This document shows positions 40,356 to 52,827 of a stretch of 64,000 nucleotides of DNA, piece by piece. The translations under genes and the position numbers were made by a program. Origin of the DNA: an uncultured Planktomarina sp. (lineage in GTDB: Bacteria > Pseudomonadota > Alphaproteobacteria > Rhodobacterales > Rhodobacteraceae); the NCBI GenBank assembly GCA_905182325.1, contig CAJJBD010000041.1:1-64000 (forward strand), in the 5' to 3' direction. Every line of letters starts with the position of its first letter. The first letter of the stretch is position 1. The notes under the pieces are model-generated. The model had not been told where the DNA came from, did not search any database, and was given only the letters and a program-made list of their open reading frames with translations.

Positions 40356-42395
40356 CTAGCGCCTACGCCGCCTTCTTCCTACACTTGTTCCACCACTGCC
40401 GCCAGTATTGAAATTTACATCGGGTAGCGGTATTTTTTCTTTCAGTAAAGTAAACGGGTCGCCTGAATTTGGAATCGCAGACGCATTCACAAAATGCTCC
40501 TGAAACTTAGGCTCTATTGCCGTCTCAATTTTTTCTATCTGATGAACAGTCTCTTCAATAGCCGCCCGCTGTGTTGTATCAATCAAGGCTATTCGGGCCC
40601 CCGACCCAGCGGCATTACCAGCTGAAGTCACCTTTTCAAATGGAACGTCAGGGATCATACCTAGAACCATAGCATGCTTGGGCGAAATATGAGCGCCAAA
40701 GGCTCCCGCTAAAACTACACGGTCTACCGTATCTACTTCAAATTTATCCATCAAAAGCCTCACGCCTGAATATAACGCCGCCTTTGCCATTTGAATCGCT
40801 CGTATGTCTGGGTTGGTCACTGTAATTTTAGGTCCGCCACTCTCAGATGCGTCGTGCATTACATAGCTATTAGTTCGACCATCCAATACACAACGATCTG
40901 TACCTGTCTGTACAGCAGAGCCGATAAGGCCTGATGGATCCAAAAGCCCTGCCATTCGCATTTCTGCTATTGCTTCAATTATTCCTGATCCACAAATTCC
41001 AGTTACTCCTGTGTCCTTGACAGCGTCCCAAAATCCAATTTCATCGGACCACAGATCACAACCAATAACACGGAACCGTGGTTCTTTTGTGGTGGGATCA
41101 ATTTGAACTTTTTCAATTGCTCCAGGTGCTGCCCGCTGGCCAGAGCTGATTTGTGCTCCCTCAAAAGCAGGGCCAGTTGGAGATGAGCAGGCCAAAACTT
41201 TTTCCTTGTTGCCTAGTAAAATTTCAGCATTAGTCCCAACATCTACAACTAACACTAGATCGTCAGATTTATTCGGAGCCTCTGAGAGTGCTACGGCGGC
41301 AGCATCAGCCCCGACATGACCCGCAATACATGGTAGAATATAGGCTCTAGCATTTTTGTGAATATTTATACCGAGTTGATTTGCGTATAAACGTATAGAA
41401 TTTGAGGTAGCTAAAGCAAAGGGGGCCTGCCCAAGTTCAAATGGATCAATACCCAAAAACAGATGGTGCATCACTGGATTGCAAACAAAAACTGCATCCA
41501 TGATGAGGTCTTTGTCAATTTCAGCATCTAAAGCGATTTTTGTAAATAAATCATCCATACCTTCGCGTACAGCTCGCGTCATTTCTTGATCACCGTTTTG
41601 GTTCATCATTGCATAGCTAACCCGGCTCATTAGATCTTCACCAAACCTAATTTGTGGGTTCATTAACCCTGACGAGGCTATAACGGCGCCGTTTTGGAGA
41701 TCACAAAGGTGTGCTGCGATTGTCGTGGACCCTAGATCAACAGCCATGCCATAAACTGAGCCTTCGTAAAAACCTGGCCATAGATGAATGATCTGAGGGG
41801 TGCCACTTTCATCAGAATGGTGAACTGCGCAGGTAACCTTCCAGCTCCCCTTGCGCAAAATAGATTGCATTTGTGGTAATATAGTCAGGTCAGCTTGCAC
41901 TTTTTTCAGGTGCCATTGGCTTTCTAAAGCTGATATCAATCTCTCTAAATCCCCTGATGGCTTGTGCATATCAGGTTCCTCCACCTCGATATAAAACAAT
42001 CGGACAGAAGGGTTTACAGTTATATCAAGAACTTCAGCACGCTTGCGGATCACCTGTTTATGAACTTGACTTTCAGGTGGAACATCAATGACGATATCCC
42101 CCTGCACAGTTGCCTGACAACCTAGGCGTCGCCCTTCTATCAATCCCCGCTTTTCTTGGTAACGCTGCTCTACAGAATTCCAATCTGATAATGCTCCCTG
42201 TTTAACACTGACGCCGTGCTTAGGAAATTCACCATAACCCGGGGTAATTTGACATTTTGAGCAAATTCCACGCCCACCACACACAGAGTCAAGATCAACT
42301 CCAAGCTGCCGCGCTGCTGTTAGAATAGGGGTACCTGTTTCAAAATTTCCACGCCTGCCAGATGGCGTAAAAAGAACCATGTGCTCTTGTTTCAT
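40356..42395 (-). CDS. ASKHA-domain / 2Fe-2S ferredoxin protein, reductive activator of corrinoid proteins (RACo)-like
   Basis: N-terminal CGGRGICSKCQ ferredoxin motif, then AVDLGSTTIAAHLCDL, DVGTNAEILLGN, CGSGIIEAIAEM; C-terminus GRRRRRR. Start set at MKQEHMV (ORF extends to 42437). Confidence 0.85.
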   Translation of the reverse strand: MKQEHMVLFTPSGRRGNFETGTPILTAARQLGVDLDSVCGGRGICSKCQITPGYGEFPKHGVSVKQGALSDWNSVEQRYQEKRGLIEGRRLGCQATVQGDIVIDVPPESQVHKQVIRKRAEVLDITVNPSVRLFYIEVEEPDMHKPSGDLERLISALESQWHLKKVQADLTILPQMQSILRKGSWKVTCAVHHSDESGTPQIIHLWPGFYEGSVYGMAVDLGSTTIAAHLCDLQNGAVIASSGLMNPQIRFGEDLMSRVSYAMMNQNGDQEMTRAVREGMDDLFTKIALDAEIDKDLIMDAVFVCNPVMHHLFLGIDPFELGQAPFALATSNSIRLYANQLGINIHKNARAYILPCIAGHVGADAAAVALSEAPNKSDDLVLVVDVGTNAEILLGNKEKVLACSSPTGPAFEGAQISSGQRAAPGAIEKVQIDPTTKEPRFRVIGCDLWSDEIGFWDAVKDTGVTGICGSGIIEAIAEMRMAGLLDPSGLIGSAVQTGTDRCVLDGRTNSYVMHDASESGGPKITVTNPDIRAIQMAKAALYSGVRLLMDKFEVDTVDRVVLAGAFGAHISPKHAMVLGMIPDVPFEKVTSAGNAAGSGARIALIDTTQRAAIEETVHQIEKIETAIEPKFQEHFVNASAIPNSGDPFTLLKEKIPLPDVNFNTGGSGGTSVGRRRRRR

Positions 42396-42599
42396 GCAGT
42401 AACCTTTGAGTGATTGTGGCTGCAATCTACGCCTCATCTAATGAAGATAAAGAACGTCTGCGTCCGAAAATGTGCTTTCCGCGCCAAACAGGATCAATTT
42501 ATACATTTTGCTTGATTAAAGAGGAAGTAGAAAAAGTTTAAATTTGTTATTTTTTATTGTAATAAAACACCTTTAGTTTTGCCTAACCTCATGCGATAG

Positions 42600-44087
<1,488 letters not shown>

Positions 44088-45245
44088 ATGACCCCAGGTG
44101 CACGGGTTGCGGCAATGATCGAAGTTTTGGACTCCATTTTGGTAGGAGTGCCGACAGAAAAAGCGCTGACTAACTGGGGCAGAGGCCATAGGTTTGCGGG
44201 TTCCAAAGATCGTGCAGCAATCCGAGATCTCGTATTTCAAGCTATAAGATGTCGTCGTTCAGCAGGTGCTTGGCCGAACCCTATATCCGCGAGGTCTTGG
44301 GCAATTGGTTCCTTGCGGATCAACGATATAGGACTAGAGAACTTGTTTAACAACATTGGTCACGCACCTCCACTTCTTGAAATTGATGAGATTATAACAA
44401 ATAAATGCACTAAAGAGGATGCTTTTGACTTACAGGACTGGGTTGTTGAAGAACTTTTTACATCTTATGGTTCAAAAAAGGCTTCTAAAATTGCAGAACT
44501 TTTGCGACACCGTGCACCAATTTGTTTGCGTGTTAATACTCAAAAGGCGTCCCTAATCAGCGTACAAAAAACTCTGGCAGACGATATGATAGAAACTATT
44601 CTTAATCCCGTTTGTGACACAGCACTCACAGTTATGACAAATCCCAGGCGAGTTGTTCTACATGATATATATAAAAAAGGTTGGATTGAACTACAAGACG
44701 CAGCATCTCAGGCTGTTGCAGCATTAATTCCTGCAAAAGGACGAGTTTTAGATTTTTGTGCAGGTGGTGGTGGCAAATGTTTAGCGGTTTCTGCAAGAAC
44801 CGGTGGATTAGTATTTGCACATGACGCAAATCCCGATCGTATGTCAGAAATTAAAGTACGCGCTTTGCGTGGAGGGCACGATATTAACGTCATATTACCT
44901 GATCAAATTGATGAGTATGGTCAATTTGATTCAATATTCTGTGACCTCCCATGTTCTGGTTCAGGCGCCTGGAGACGCTCTCCAGAAGAAAAATGGAGCC
45001 TAACCCAAGCTGACATTTTGGAGTATCAGAAGCTACAACGCGAGATACTAGTTAAAGCTGAGGGATTTGTTGAACTAGGTGGTACTCTTTCGATGATCAC
45101 ATGCTCCATTTTTAATGCCGAAAACCAAGCACAACGCGATTTTTTACTCGGAAAATTTAAAAGTTTGAAGATTATCTCTGAAAATCAGTATCTTCCCACA
45201 GAAAATAATGATGGCTTATATAACGTTGTTTTACAAAAATCCTGA
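44088..45245 (+). CDS. RsmB/NOP-family RNA (cytosine-5) methyltransferase
   Basis: 385 aa; LQDAASQAVAALIPAKGRVLDFCAGGGGKCLAVSA, FDSIFCDLPCSGSGAWRRSPEEKW, MITCSIF. Confidence 0.92.
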   Translation: MTPGARVAAMIEVLDSILVGVPTEKALTNWGRGHRFAGSKDRAAIRDLVFQAIRCRRSAGAWPNPISARSWAIGSLRINDIGLENLFNNIGHAPPLLEIDEIITNKCTKEDAFDLQDWVVEELFTSYGSKKASKIAELLRHRAPICLRVNTQKASLISVQKTLADDMIETILNPVCDTALTVMTNPRRVVLHDIYKKGWIELQDAASQAVAALIPAKGRVLDFCAGGGGKCLAVSARTGGLVFAHDANPDRMSEIKVRALRGGHDINVILPDQIDEYGQFDSIFCDLPCSGSGAWRRSPEEKWSLTQADILEYQKLQREILVKAEGFVELGGTLSMITCSIFNAENQAQRDFLLGKFKSLKIISENQYLPTENNDGLYNVVLQKS

Positions 45246-45335
45246 AGGGACCTATTTAAGTGTTTGAATTCACTTATAATTTTTTTTTGATATAAAAATA
45301 ACTTGAAATGTTCTTGCTTTAGTCCCATACAATGA

Positions 45336-45350
45336 GAACAAGAGGTGAAC
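45336..45350 (+). promoter_or_regulatory. Alphaproteobacterial LexA/SOS box upstream of recA
   Basis: GAAC-AAGAGGT-GAAC (GAAC-N7-GAAC), 51 bp before the recA ATG at 45401. Confidence 0.8.
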
Positions 45351-45400
45351 ATTTCAACATTGTCCCTCATTACAGTTTATGCGACAAGGAAACAGTAACA

Positions 45401-46489
45401 ATGGCAGCGGCAGATTTAATCACAATGACACCAAAATCAGGCGACAGACAAAAGGCTTTAGATAGTGCTTTGGCACAAATAGAGCGGCAATTTGGCAAGG
45501 GCTCGATCATGAAGCTTGGAGATGGCAACGCCATCCAAGAAATTGAGTCAACATCGACGGGCTCAATAGGGTTAGATATTGCACTGGGTATTGGTGGCTT
45601 GCCGAAGGGTCGCGTAGTAGAAATTTATGGTCCTGAATCATCAGGAAAAACAACTTTAACCCTTCATTGTATTGCGGAAGAGCAGAAAAAAGGTGGCGTG
45701 TGTGCATTCGTTGATGCTGAACACGCCCTGGATCCAAGTTATGCTAAAAAATTAGGCGTAGATTTAGATGACTTGTTAATTTCTCAACCAGACACTGGAG
45801 AACAAGCGCTAGAGATAACCGATACTTTAATCCGGTCGGGAGCTGTCTCGATGGTAGTTATAGATTCCGTGGCAGCACTTACCCCACGAGCTGAAATAGA
45901 AGGTGATATGGGTGACCATCAGGTGGGTGCGCAAGCCAGGCTTATGAGCCAAGCGCTGAGGAAGCTAACTGGTAGTATAAGCAAGTCAAACTGTATGGTA
46001 ATTTTTATTAACCAAATTCGTATGAAAATTGGTGTAATGTTTGGTAGCCCTGAAACGACGTCAGGCGGGAATGCTCTTAAATTCTATTCGTCAGTCCGAC
46101 TCGATATTCGTAGAATTGGCGCACTGAAAGATAGAGACGAAGTGGTTGGCAATGCTACCCGAGTTAAAGTTGTTAAAAACAAAGTAGCGCCACCCTTTAA
46201 ACAAGTTGAATTTGACATCATGTATGGTGAGGGCATTTCAAAAATGGGTGAGTTAGTAGATTTGGGTGTTAAGGTGGGCATCGTTGAAAAATCTGGCAGC
46301 TGGTATAGCTACGGTGACGAGCGGATTGGTCAAGGGCGTGAAAATGCAAAAACATTCCTACGTGAAAATGCATCTATGGCCCATGATATTGAAGATAAAA
46401 TTCGTGCGGCTCATGGCCTTGATTTTGATAAACCAAGCGTGGAAGCTAAGCCAGTTGCCAATGATGAAAACAATGTAATCGACCTTTAA
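45401..46489 (+). CDS. recA: Recombinase RecA
   Basis: [65 protein letters not shown]; start MAAADLI (the ORF start at 45332 precedes the SOS box). Confidence 0.98.
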   Translation: MAAADLITMTPKSGDRQKALDSALAQIERQFGKGSIMKLGDGNAIQEIESTSTGSIGLDIALGIGGLPKGRVVEIYGPESSGKTTLTLHCIAEEQKKGGVCAFVDAEHALDPSYAKKLGVDLDDLLISQPDTGEQALEITDTLIRSGAVSMVVIDSVAALTPRAEIEGDMGDHQVGAQARLMSQALRKLTGSISKSNCMVIFINQIRMKIGVMFGSPETTSGGNALKFYSSVRLDIRRIGALKDRDEVVGNATRVKVVKNKVAPPFKQVEFDIMYGEGISKMGELVDLGVKVGIVEKSGSWYSYGDERIGQGRENAKTFLRENASMAHDIEDKIRAAHGLDFDKPSVEAKPVANDENNVIDL

Positions 46490-46516
46490 TAAATTAATCA
46501 ACACTAATTAATTACT

Positions 46517-46548
46517 AAATACCTCGAAACATCAATTTCGGGGTATTT
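46517..46548 (+). terminator. Hairpin after recA
   Basis: AAATACCTCGAAA-CATCAA-TTTCGGGGTATTT, 13-bp stem with one G-T pair; weak downstream T tract. Confidence 0.65.
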
Positions 46549-46622
46549 GCTTTGGCGTAGACACTTCACATAAGGAGTTGTAAGTCTTTGCCAACTATAA
46601 ATTAAGAGGTTTTTGTAAAAAA

Positions 46623-49283
46623 ATGCCTACGTTAAATGACATCCGCTCAACTTTTTTGAACTATTATGCCCGCCAAGGACATAAGGTGTTACCTTCTAGT
46701 CCACTAGTGCCACGAAACGATCCAACATTGATGTTCGTTAATTCTGGCATGGTTCAGTTTAAAAATCTATTTACGGGTGTGGAGACCCAAGATTACACAC
46801 GGGCTACAACTGCTCAAAAGTGCGTGCGGGCAGGGGGTAAACATAATGATTTAGACAACGTCGGCTACACAGCTAGACATCATACCTTCTTCGAAATGAT
46901 GGGGAATTTCAGTTTTGGAGATTATTTTAAACAAGAAGCCATTTCCTATGCCTGGGAAATGCTAACCAAAGAACTTTGTATCCCTAAAGAAAAACTAATT
47001 GTCACTGTATATCACGACGACGATGAGGCTGTCCAAATTTGGAAAAGTGTTGCTGGGCTTTCAGATGATAAAATTATTAGAATTAAGACAGATGATAACT
47101 TTTGGATGATGGGGTCAACAGGTCCATGTGGCCCAAGCTCAGAAGTATTCTATGATCATGGTGACCATATATGGGGTGGCCCTCCAGGTAGTCCAGAGGA
47201 GGATGGTGATCGTTTTGTTGAAATTTGGAACCTCGTATTCATGCAATTCGAACAGTTTGAAGATGGTACGCGTGCACCACTGTCGTCTCAATCAATAGAC
47301 ACAGGAATGGGCATAGAGCGAGTGGCAGCACTCTTGCAAGGCACTAACGATAACTATTCTACTGATTTAATGCGAAACCTTATAGAGGCATCTGCAGATG
47401 CAACTTCGTCTGACCCAGATGGACCAGATAAAACTCACCATCGCGTAATTGCAGATCATTTGCGTTCTACTTCTTTTTTAATAGCAGATGGAGTTTTGCC
47501 ATCAAAAGACGGCCGTGGGTATGTTTTGCGCCGCATAATGCGACGAGCAATGCGACATGCTCACTTAATAGGAGCGGAAGACCCCTTACTACACCGACTA
47601 GTGCCGTCACTGGTACAGCAGATGGGCGCTGCCTATCCTGAGTTAGTCCAAGCGCAAGCTATGATTGAGGAGACACTTCTACAAGAAGAGACCCGTTTTA
47701 GAACTACCCTGGATCGTGGACTTAAGTTACTGGAAGGCGAAATCTCAAAATTGCGTCCTGGGGGTTCTCTGCCTGGAAAGACAGCGTTTAAGTTGTATGA
47801 CACCTTTGGATTTCCACTAGACCTGACGCAAGACGCTTTGCGCGAACAGAAAATGGCAGTCGATACTGAAGGCTTTGACGCTGCGATGTCTGAACAGAAA
47901 ATAAAAGCGAGGGCGGCTTGGTCAGGTTCTGGCGAAATAGCCAATGATACGATTTGGTATGATATATTTGACACTCATGGAGCAACTGAGTTTCTGGGGT
48001 ATGATACTGAACAATCTGAAGGACAATTATTAGCGTTAGTTCAAGGAGATGAAAAACTCCAGATAGTATCTGCGGGAGCAACAGTGCAGCTAATTTTTAA
48101 TCAAACTCCCTTCTATGCTGAAAGTGGTGGGCAGGTAGGGGATACCGGACAAATCAAAACTGATACCGGTTGTGTGAAAATAACCGATACCCGCAAATCT
48201 GCTGAGATTGTTATCCATATGGGTACAGTGTTGGAGGGAACTCTTACTATTGGCCAGCCTGCAGAGCTCGAAGTAAATCAAGCCCGTCGCAATAGTATTC
48301 GCGCGAACCATTCTGCGACACATTTACTTCATGAGGCTCTGCGGCGTTCATTAGGCGAGCATGTTGCGCAACGTGGGTCGTTAAATAGCCATGATCGGTT
48401 ACGGTTTGATTTTAGTCACGGACATGCCCTCACTCCCGAACAGCTGGAAGGAGTACAAGGAGAGGTGAACAATTATATCCGACAAAATACTACTGTTGAA
48501 ACACGAGTTATGACACCTGACGCTGCGCGTGAGCTAGGCGCACAAGCGCTCTTTGGCGAGAAATATGGAGATGAGGTAAGAGTGATTTCAATGGGTAACC
48601 TTGAAGGTTCTAAAAAGGGCGCTTCTGCCAATACTTATAGCTTGGAGCTTTGTGGTGGTACCCACGTTCGGCAAACTGGAGATATCGGCAGTTTTATATT
48701 GCTGGGTGATGCTGCTTCATCAGCTGGGGTTCGTCGGGTTGAAGCCGTTACCGGAAGCGCTGCTATCACTTATATTCAATCACAACAGAGCGTTGTATTA
48801 CAAGCAGCCAGCACACTAAAGGTGCAGCCTGCAGAGCTGGCTGTGAGAGCACAACAACTTCTAGATGAACGTAAAAACCTCAAAAACGAGATCACCGATC
48901 TGCGCCGTAATTTAGCAATGTCGAGCAAGGATGGAACCAATATTTCTGACCCCATAAATGTGGCAGGAAATTTATTTTTAGCTCAAGTTTTACAAGGAGT
49001 TACAGGCCGTGACTTACCTACCTTGGTAGATAGTAAAAAAGTGGAATTAGGCTCTGGAGCAGTTTTATTAATTGCAGAAAATGATGGCAAAACTGCGGTC
49101 GCAGCTGGTGTTACAGATGATCTTACTGACATCTTTTCCGCTGTTGATATGGTTAAAGTTGCGGTCGCTGAACTTGGAGGTAAAGGTGGTGGTGGCAGAG
49201 CCGATATGGCGCAGGGTGGAGCAAAATCGGCTAAAAACGCCGACTTGGCCGTAGCGGCTGTAAAAAAATTATTGGAAGGATAA
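46623..49283 (+). CDS. alaS: Alanyl-tRNA synthetase
   Basis: 886 aa; [66 protein letters not shown]. Confidence 0.98.
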   Translation: MPTLNDIRSTFLNYYARQGHKVLPSSPLVPRNDPTLMFVNSGMVQFKNLFTGVETQDYTRATTAQKCVRAGGKHNDLDNVGYTARHHTFFEMMGNFSFGDYFKQEAISYAWEMLTKELCIPKEKLIVTVYHDDDEAVQIWKSVAGLSDDKIIRIKTDDNFWMMGSTGPCGPSSEVFYDHGDHIWGGPPGSPEEDGDRFVEIWNLVFMQFEQFEDGTRAPLSSQSIDTGMGIERVAALLQGTNDNYSTDLMRNLIEASADATSSDPDGPDKTHHRVIADHLRSTSFLIADGVLPSKDGRGYVLRRIMRRAMRHAHLIGAEDPLLHRLVPSLVQQMGAAYPELVQAQAMIEETLLQEETRFRTTLDRGLKLLEGEISKLRPGGSLPGKTAFKLYDTFGFPLDLTQDALREQKMAVDTEGFDAAMSEQKIKARAAWSGSGEIANDTIWYDIFDTHGATEFLGYDTEQSEGQLLALVQGDEKLQIVSAGATVQLIFNQTPFYAESGGQVGDTGQIKTDTGCVKITDTRKSAEIVIHMGTVLEGTLTIGQPAELEVNQARRNSIRANHSATHLLHEALRRSLGEHVAQRGSLNSHDRLRFDFSHGHALTPEQLEGVQGEVNNYIRQNTTVETRVMTPDAARELGAQALFGEKYGDEVRVISMGNLEGSKKGASANTYSLELCGGTHVRQTGDIGSFILLGDAASSAGVRRVEAVTGSAAITYIQSQQSVVLQAASTLKVQPAELAVRAQQLLDERKNLKNEITDLRRNLAMSSKDGTNISDPINVAGNLFLAQVLQGVTGRDLPTLVDSKKVELGSGAVLLIAENDGKTAVAAGVTDDLTDIFSAVDMVKVAVAELGGKGGGGRADMAQGGAKSAKNADLAVAAVKKLLEG

Positions 49284-49286
49284 CAA

Positions 49287-49577
49287 ATGAGAAAAGCGCT
49301 ATGGATTGCCCATGTAAATGTTTTGGATGCTAGTAAACTTGGGGCGTATGCTGAGGCGGCAACACCAATCATAAGAACCCATGGTGGAATTTTTTTGGCT
49401 CGCGGTGGAGCATATGAACAATTAGAGGGCAAGGACCACACCAGAAACGTTGTAGCCCAGTTTCCAAGCCTAAAAGCAGCTCATGACTGTTATCACTCTG
49501 CGGGATATCAAGCAGCGATCAAGCTAGGTGAGGGCGGCTTCCAGCGAAGTTTAATGATTGTTGAATGCGTGGACTGA
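49287..49577 (+). CDS. DUF1330 domain protein
   Basis: 96 aa; MRKALWIAHVNVLDASKLGAYAEAATPIIRTHGGIFLARGG...RNVVAQFPSLKAAHDCYHSAGYQ. Confidence 0.85.
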   Translation: MRKALWIAHVNVLDASKLGAYAEAATPIIRTHGGIFLARGGAYEQLEGKDHTRNVVAQFPSLKAAHDCYHSAGYQAAIKLGEGGFQRSLMIVECVD

Positions 49578-49615
49578 AATCTCTAAATTAATATATATTC
49601 AACTAAAAACTGTAT

Positions 49616-51433
49616 CTAAGCTGTACGCGACGCTCTCTTTCGTTCGTGTGGGTCCAAATGGACCTTACGCAACCTAATTACTTTTGGTGTAACTTCTACA
49701 AGTTCATCATTGTCGATATAGGCTATTGCCTCTTCTAAGGACAGTTTCATAGGTGTGGTAAGACGCACAGCCTCGTCAGTACCACTCGCACGAACATTTG
49801 TTAGCTTTTTGCCCTTCAGAGGATTAACCTCTAAATCGTTTTCACGATTATGTTCGCCAATAATCATACCCTGATAAACGTCTTCTTGGACGCCAATAAA
49901 AAACTTACCACGATCTTCGAGGTTGAATAACGCATATGGCACCGAAGATCCGTTTTCCATTGAAATAAGAACGCCGGCGCGCCGACCTGGAATCGGCCCT
50001 TTATGGGCTGCCCAAGTATGAAAAACTCGGTTCAAAACGCCAGTTCCACGAGTGTCAGTCATAAATTCACCCTGATATCCTATTAGGCCGCGTGATGGGA
50101 CATGCGCAATCACACGAGTTTTGCCTACACCTACTGATTTCATTTCGGCCAAATCGCCTTTTCTAGAACCAGTAAGCTTTTCGATAACTACACCGGAGTA
50201 TTCCTCATCCACATCTATAGTTACCTCTTCTATTGGCTCTAAACGTACACCATTCTCCTCACGGAACAGTACCCTAGGACGGCTTATTGAGAGCTCAAAT
50301 CCTTCTCGACGCATGTTTTCTATTAAAACACCCATCTGCAATTCACCACGACCGGCAACCTCAAAAGATTCACCACTTGGGGTATCCGTTACACGTATCG
50401 CGACATTCGTTTCCGCTTCATCCATTAGTCGTTTTCTAATAATACGGCTTTGAACTTTTTTGCCATCTCTACCCGCTAAAGGGCTATCGTTTATTCCAAA
50501 GGTTACCGAAATTGTTGGCGGATCTATAGGTAGCGAGGGCAGGGCATCAATAACCTCTGCAGCGCATATTGTATCTGCTACAGTTGCCTTTGACATACCA
50601 GCTAATGATACAATGTCACCAGCAACAGCCTCATCAATTGCAGTTTTTGACAACCCACGAAATGCTAAAATTTTTGTACAACGAAATTGCTCAATACGTG
50701 TGCCATCTCTTGAAAGTGCTTTAACTGTTTCACCAGCCTTCAATCGACCCGTCTCAACACGCCCAGTCAGTATTCGCCCTATAAATTGGTCTGCACCTAA
50801 CGTAGTGGCGAGCATTGAGAAAGGCTCGTTTGTTCGCTGTATTTGCTTAGGAGGTTCCACATGGCTGACAATCAAATCAAATAGTGCTGATAAGTCCTTG
50901 CGGGGACCATCTAATTGTTCATCTGCCCAACCCGCTCTACCAGACGCATAAAGAATTGGGAAATCTAACTGACCTTCGTTAGCGTCAAGCGCGGCAAATA
51001 GGTCAAAACATTCATCCAATGCTCTGTCCGGCTCGCCATCCGGTTTGTCCACTTTATTAACAACCACAATAGGCTTTAGACCTAAGGCTAACGCCTTTGA
51101 AGTAACAAATTTGGTTTGTGGCATTGGACCCTCAGCAGCGTCAACTAGCAATACCACCCCATCTACCATGGATAATATTCGTTCTACTTCGCCACCAAAG
51201 TCAGCATGTCCGGGCGTATCGACAATATTTATTCGTGTTCCCTGCCACTCAACTGATGTTGCCTTTGCCAAAATAGTTATACCACGTTCACGCTCGAGGT
51301 CATTACTGTCCATAGCGCGCTCTGTAGTAGCTTGGTTTTCTCGGTAGGTTCCCGATTGTTTTAAAAGCTCATCAACCAAAGTAGTTTTTCCATGGTCAAC
51401 GTGTGCGATGATCGCGATATTACGCAGGTCCAT
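49616..51433 (-). CDS. typA: Translational GTPase TypA/BipA
   Basis: 605 aa; [54 protein letters not shown]. Confidence 0.97.
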   Translation of the reverse strand: MDLRNIAIIAHVDHGKTTLVDELLKQSGTYRENQATTERAMDSNDLERERGITILAKATSVEWQGTRINIVDTPGHADFGGEVERILSMVDGVVLLVDAAEGPMPQTKFVTSKALALGLKPIVVVNKVDKPDGEPDRALDECFDLFAALDANEGQLDFPILYASGRAGWADEQLDGPRKDLSALFDLIVSHVEPPKQIQRTNEPFSMLATTLGADQFIGRILTGRVETGRLKAGETVKALSRDGTRIEQFRCTKILAFRGLSKTAIDEAVAGDIVSLAGMSKATVADTICAAEVIDALPSLPIDPPTISVTFGINDSPLAGRDGKKVQSRIIRKRLMDEAETNVAIRVTDTPSGESFEVAGRGELQMGVLIENMRREGFELSISRPRVLFREENGVRLEPIEEVTIDVDEEYSGVVIEKLTGSRKGDLAEMKSVGVGKTRVIAHVPSRGLIGYQGEFMTDTRGTGVLNRVFHTWAAHKGPIPGRRAGVLISMENGSSVPYALFNLEDRGKFFIGVQEDVYQGMIIGEHNRENDLEVNPLKGKKLTNVRASGTDEAVRLTTPMKLSLEEAIAYIDNDELVEVTPKVIRLRKVHLDPHERKRASRTA

Positions 51434-51492
51434 TATTTGCCTCTTCCTTGCTCAAAGCGGCGCCTATACTGCGAAGCGATGAAAGGAAAGGG

Positions 51493-52827
51493 TTACTTTT
51501 CAGGTATGAGCCCTCTTGGTGCAAATCTTAATACCAGAATTAAAATTAGACCCATTGTCAGCAACCTCATATGGGCGACAGAATCTATCAAATGAATACG
51601 CAACGCATTGTCTTCAGCCATTCCAGCAGTAATACCCTGCATCAACATCGCTCCAAAAGGTTCCACTTGAACCCAAAGAAAAAATATTAAAAATCCGCCC
51701 AGTACAGAACCAAAATTATTTCCAGAGCCACCTACAATTACCATCACCCAAATCAAAAAAGTAAATCGTAAAGGCTGATAACTTCCAGGCGTTAGCTGAC
51801 TGTCTAACGTCGTCATCATTGCACCGGCAACACCACAAATGGCAGACCCTAAAATAAAAACCTGCAGGTGGCGAGCCGTTATGTTTTTGCCCATTGCTCC
51901 AGCCGCATACTCATTATCACGAATAGCGCGCATCATTCTGCCCCATGGGCTTGCCAGAGCTAGTTGCGCTAGAGTTAAAATTATTACCAGTACAAATGCA
52001 AAAAGGCCTGCATATCCAAGTTTTACCACAATTGATGACGTAGTCACAGGGTCACCCCCGAAACTAGATACCCAATCTAGAAAGCCCGCACTTTCTTGCA
52101 GATCAATTTCGTAGGGAACTGGCCGGGGTAAGCCGCTTACATTCTTGACGCCTCGTGCAAGCCAATCTTCATTTTTCATAACAGCAATAATAATCTCAGA
52201 AATACCTAGCGTTGCAATTGCTAGGTAGTCGGAGCGAAGTCCAAGTGCTGTTTTGCCTATTAAATAAGCCACACTCGCTGCTAAAACGCCGCCAATTGGC
52301 CAAGAAATTACCGTCATGAAACCCCAAGACTTATAATTTACGCCACCAAAGTTTAAACCACCCAAATAACCAGTGCCTGCAGGATTAACTGCTTCAACGG
52401 CCTCAACGCCACCGTCAAAAACATATCTGAATACAAAAAAACCAATCACTAGCACACCAACAGTACTAAAAGTTTTGTTTCTTCCTGGCGCCATTTTTGT
52501 TTGACAAAGAATTGCAGCCGTAATGGTTGCAGCGCCTAAAAGTAAACCTAATAATACTTGAGCGCCTCCTGCAGCCCAGGCATCCTTAGTAGGAGGCATA
52601 GATACAAGAACCGCGGCCAGGCCACCGAGAGCTACAAATCCAACTACCCCCACATTGAAAAGACCAGCAAAGCCCCACTGCAGGTTGACCCCAAGGGACA
52701 TGATAGCTGAAATCAGTCCCATGTTTAAAATAAAGAGGGCAGTGTTCCAGCTTTGTATAAAACCAGTACCGGCAATTAAACAGGCTACAAAAATAAATAG
52801 TCCAATGTTTCTGACCGATGTTGTCAT
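51493..52827 (-). CDS. Branched-chain amino acid-type ABC permease (LivM-like)
   Basis: 444 aa; GLNLQWGFAGLFNVG-like segment, SDYLAIATLGISEIIIAVMKNEDWLARG, GGSGNNFGSVLGGFLI. Confidence 0.9.
   Translation of the reverse strand: MTTSVRNIGLFIFVACLIAGTGFIQSWNTALFILNMGLISAIMSLGVNLQWGFAGLFNVGVVGFVALGGLAAVLVSMPPTKDAWAAGGAQVLLGLLLGAATITAAILCQTKMAPGRNKTFSTVGVLVIGFFVFRYVFDGGVEAVEAVNPAGTGYLGGLNFGGVNYKSWGFMTVISWPIGGVLAASVAYLIGKTALGLRSDYLAIATLGISEIIIAVMKNEDWLARGVKNVSGLPRPVPYEIDLQESAGFLDWVSSFGGDPVTTSSIVVKLGYAGLFAFVLVIILTLAQLALASPWGRMMRAIRDNEYAAGAMGKNITARHLQVFILGSAICGVAGAMMTTLDSQLTPGSYQPLRFTFLIWVMVIVGGSGNNFGSVLGGFLIFFLWVQVEPFGAMLMQGITAGMAEDNALRIHLIDSVAHMRLLTMGLILILVLRFAPRGLIPEK

Noticed and set aside
45332-45400. 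N-terminal extension of the recA ORF ([23 protein letters not shown])
   Set aside because: The extension would translate through the SOS box; the canonical RecA start is the ATG at 45401.
48983-49441. 152-aa minus-strand ORF across alaS and the DUF1330 gene
   Set aside because: Antisense across two clear genes; low-complexity composition.
50121-51347. Three plus-strand ORFs (110, 163 and 100 aa) across typA
   Set aside because: Antisense shadows of the typA coding sequence; Ser/Pro/Thr-rich translations typical of reverse frames.
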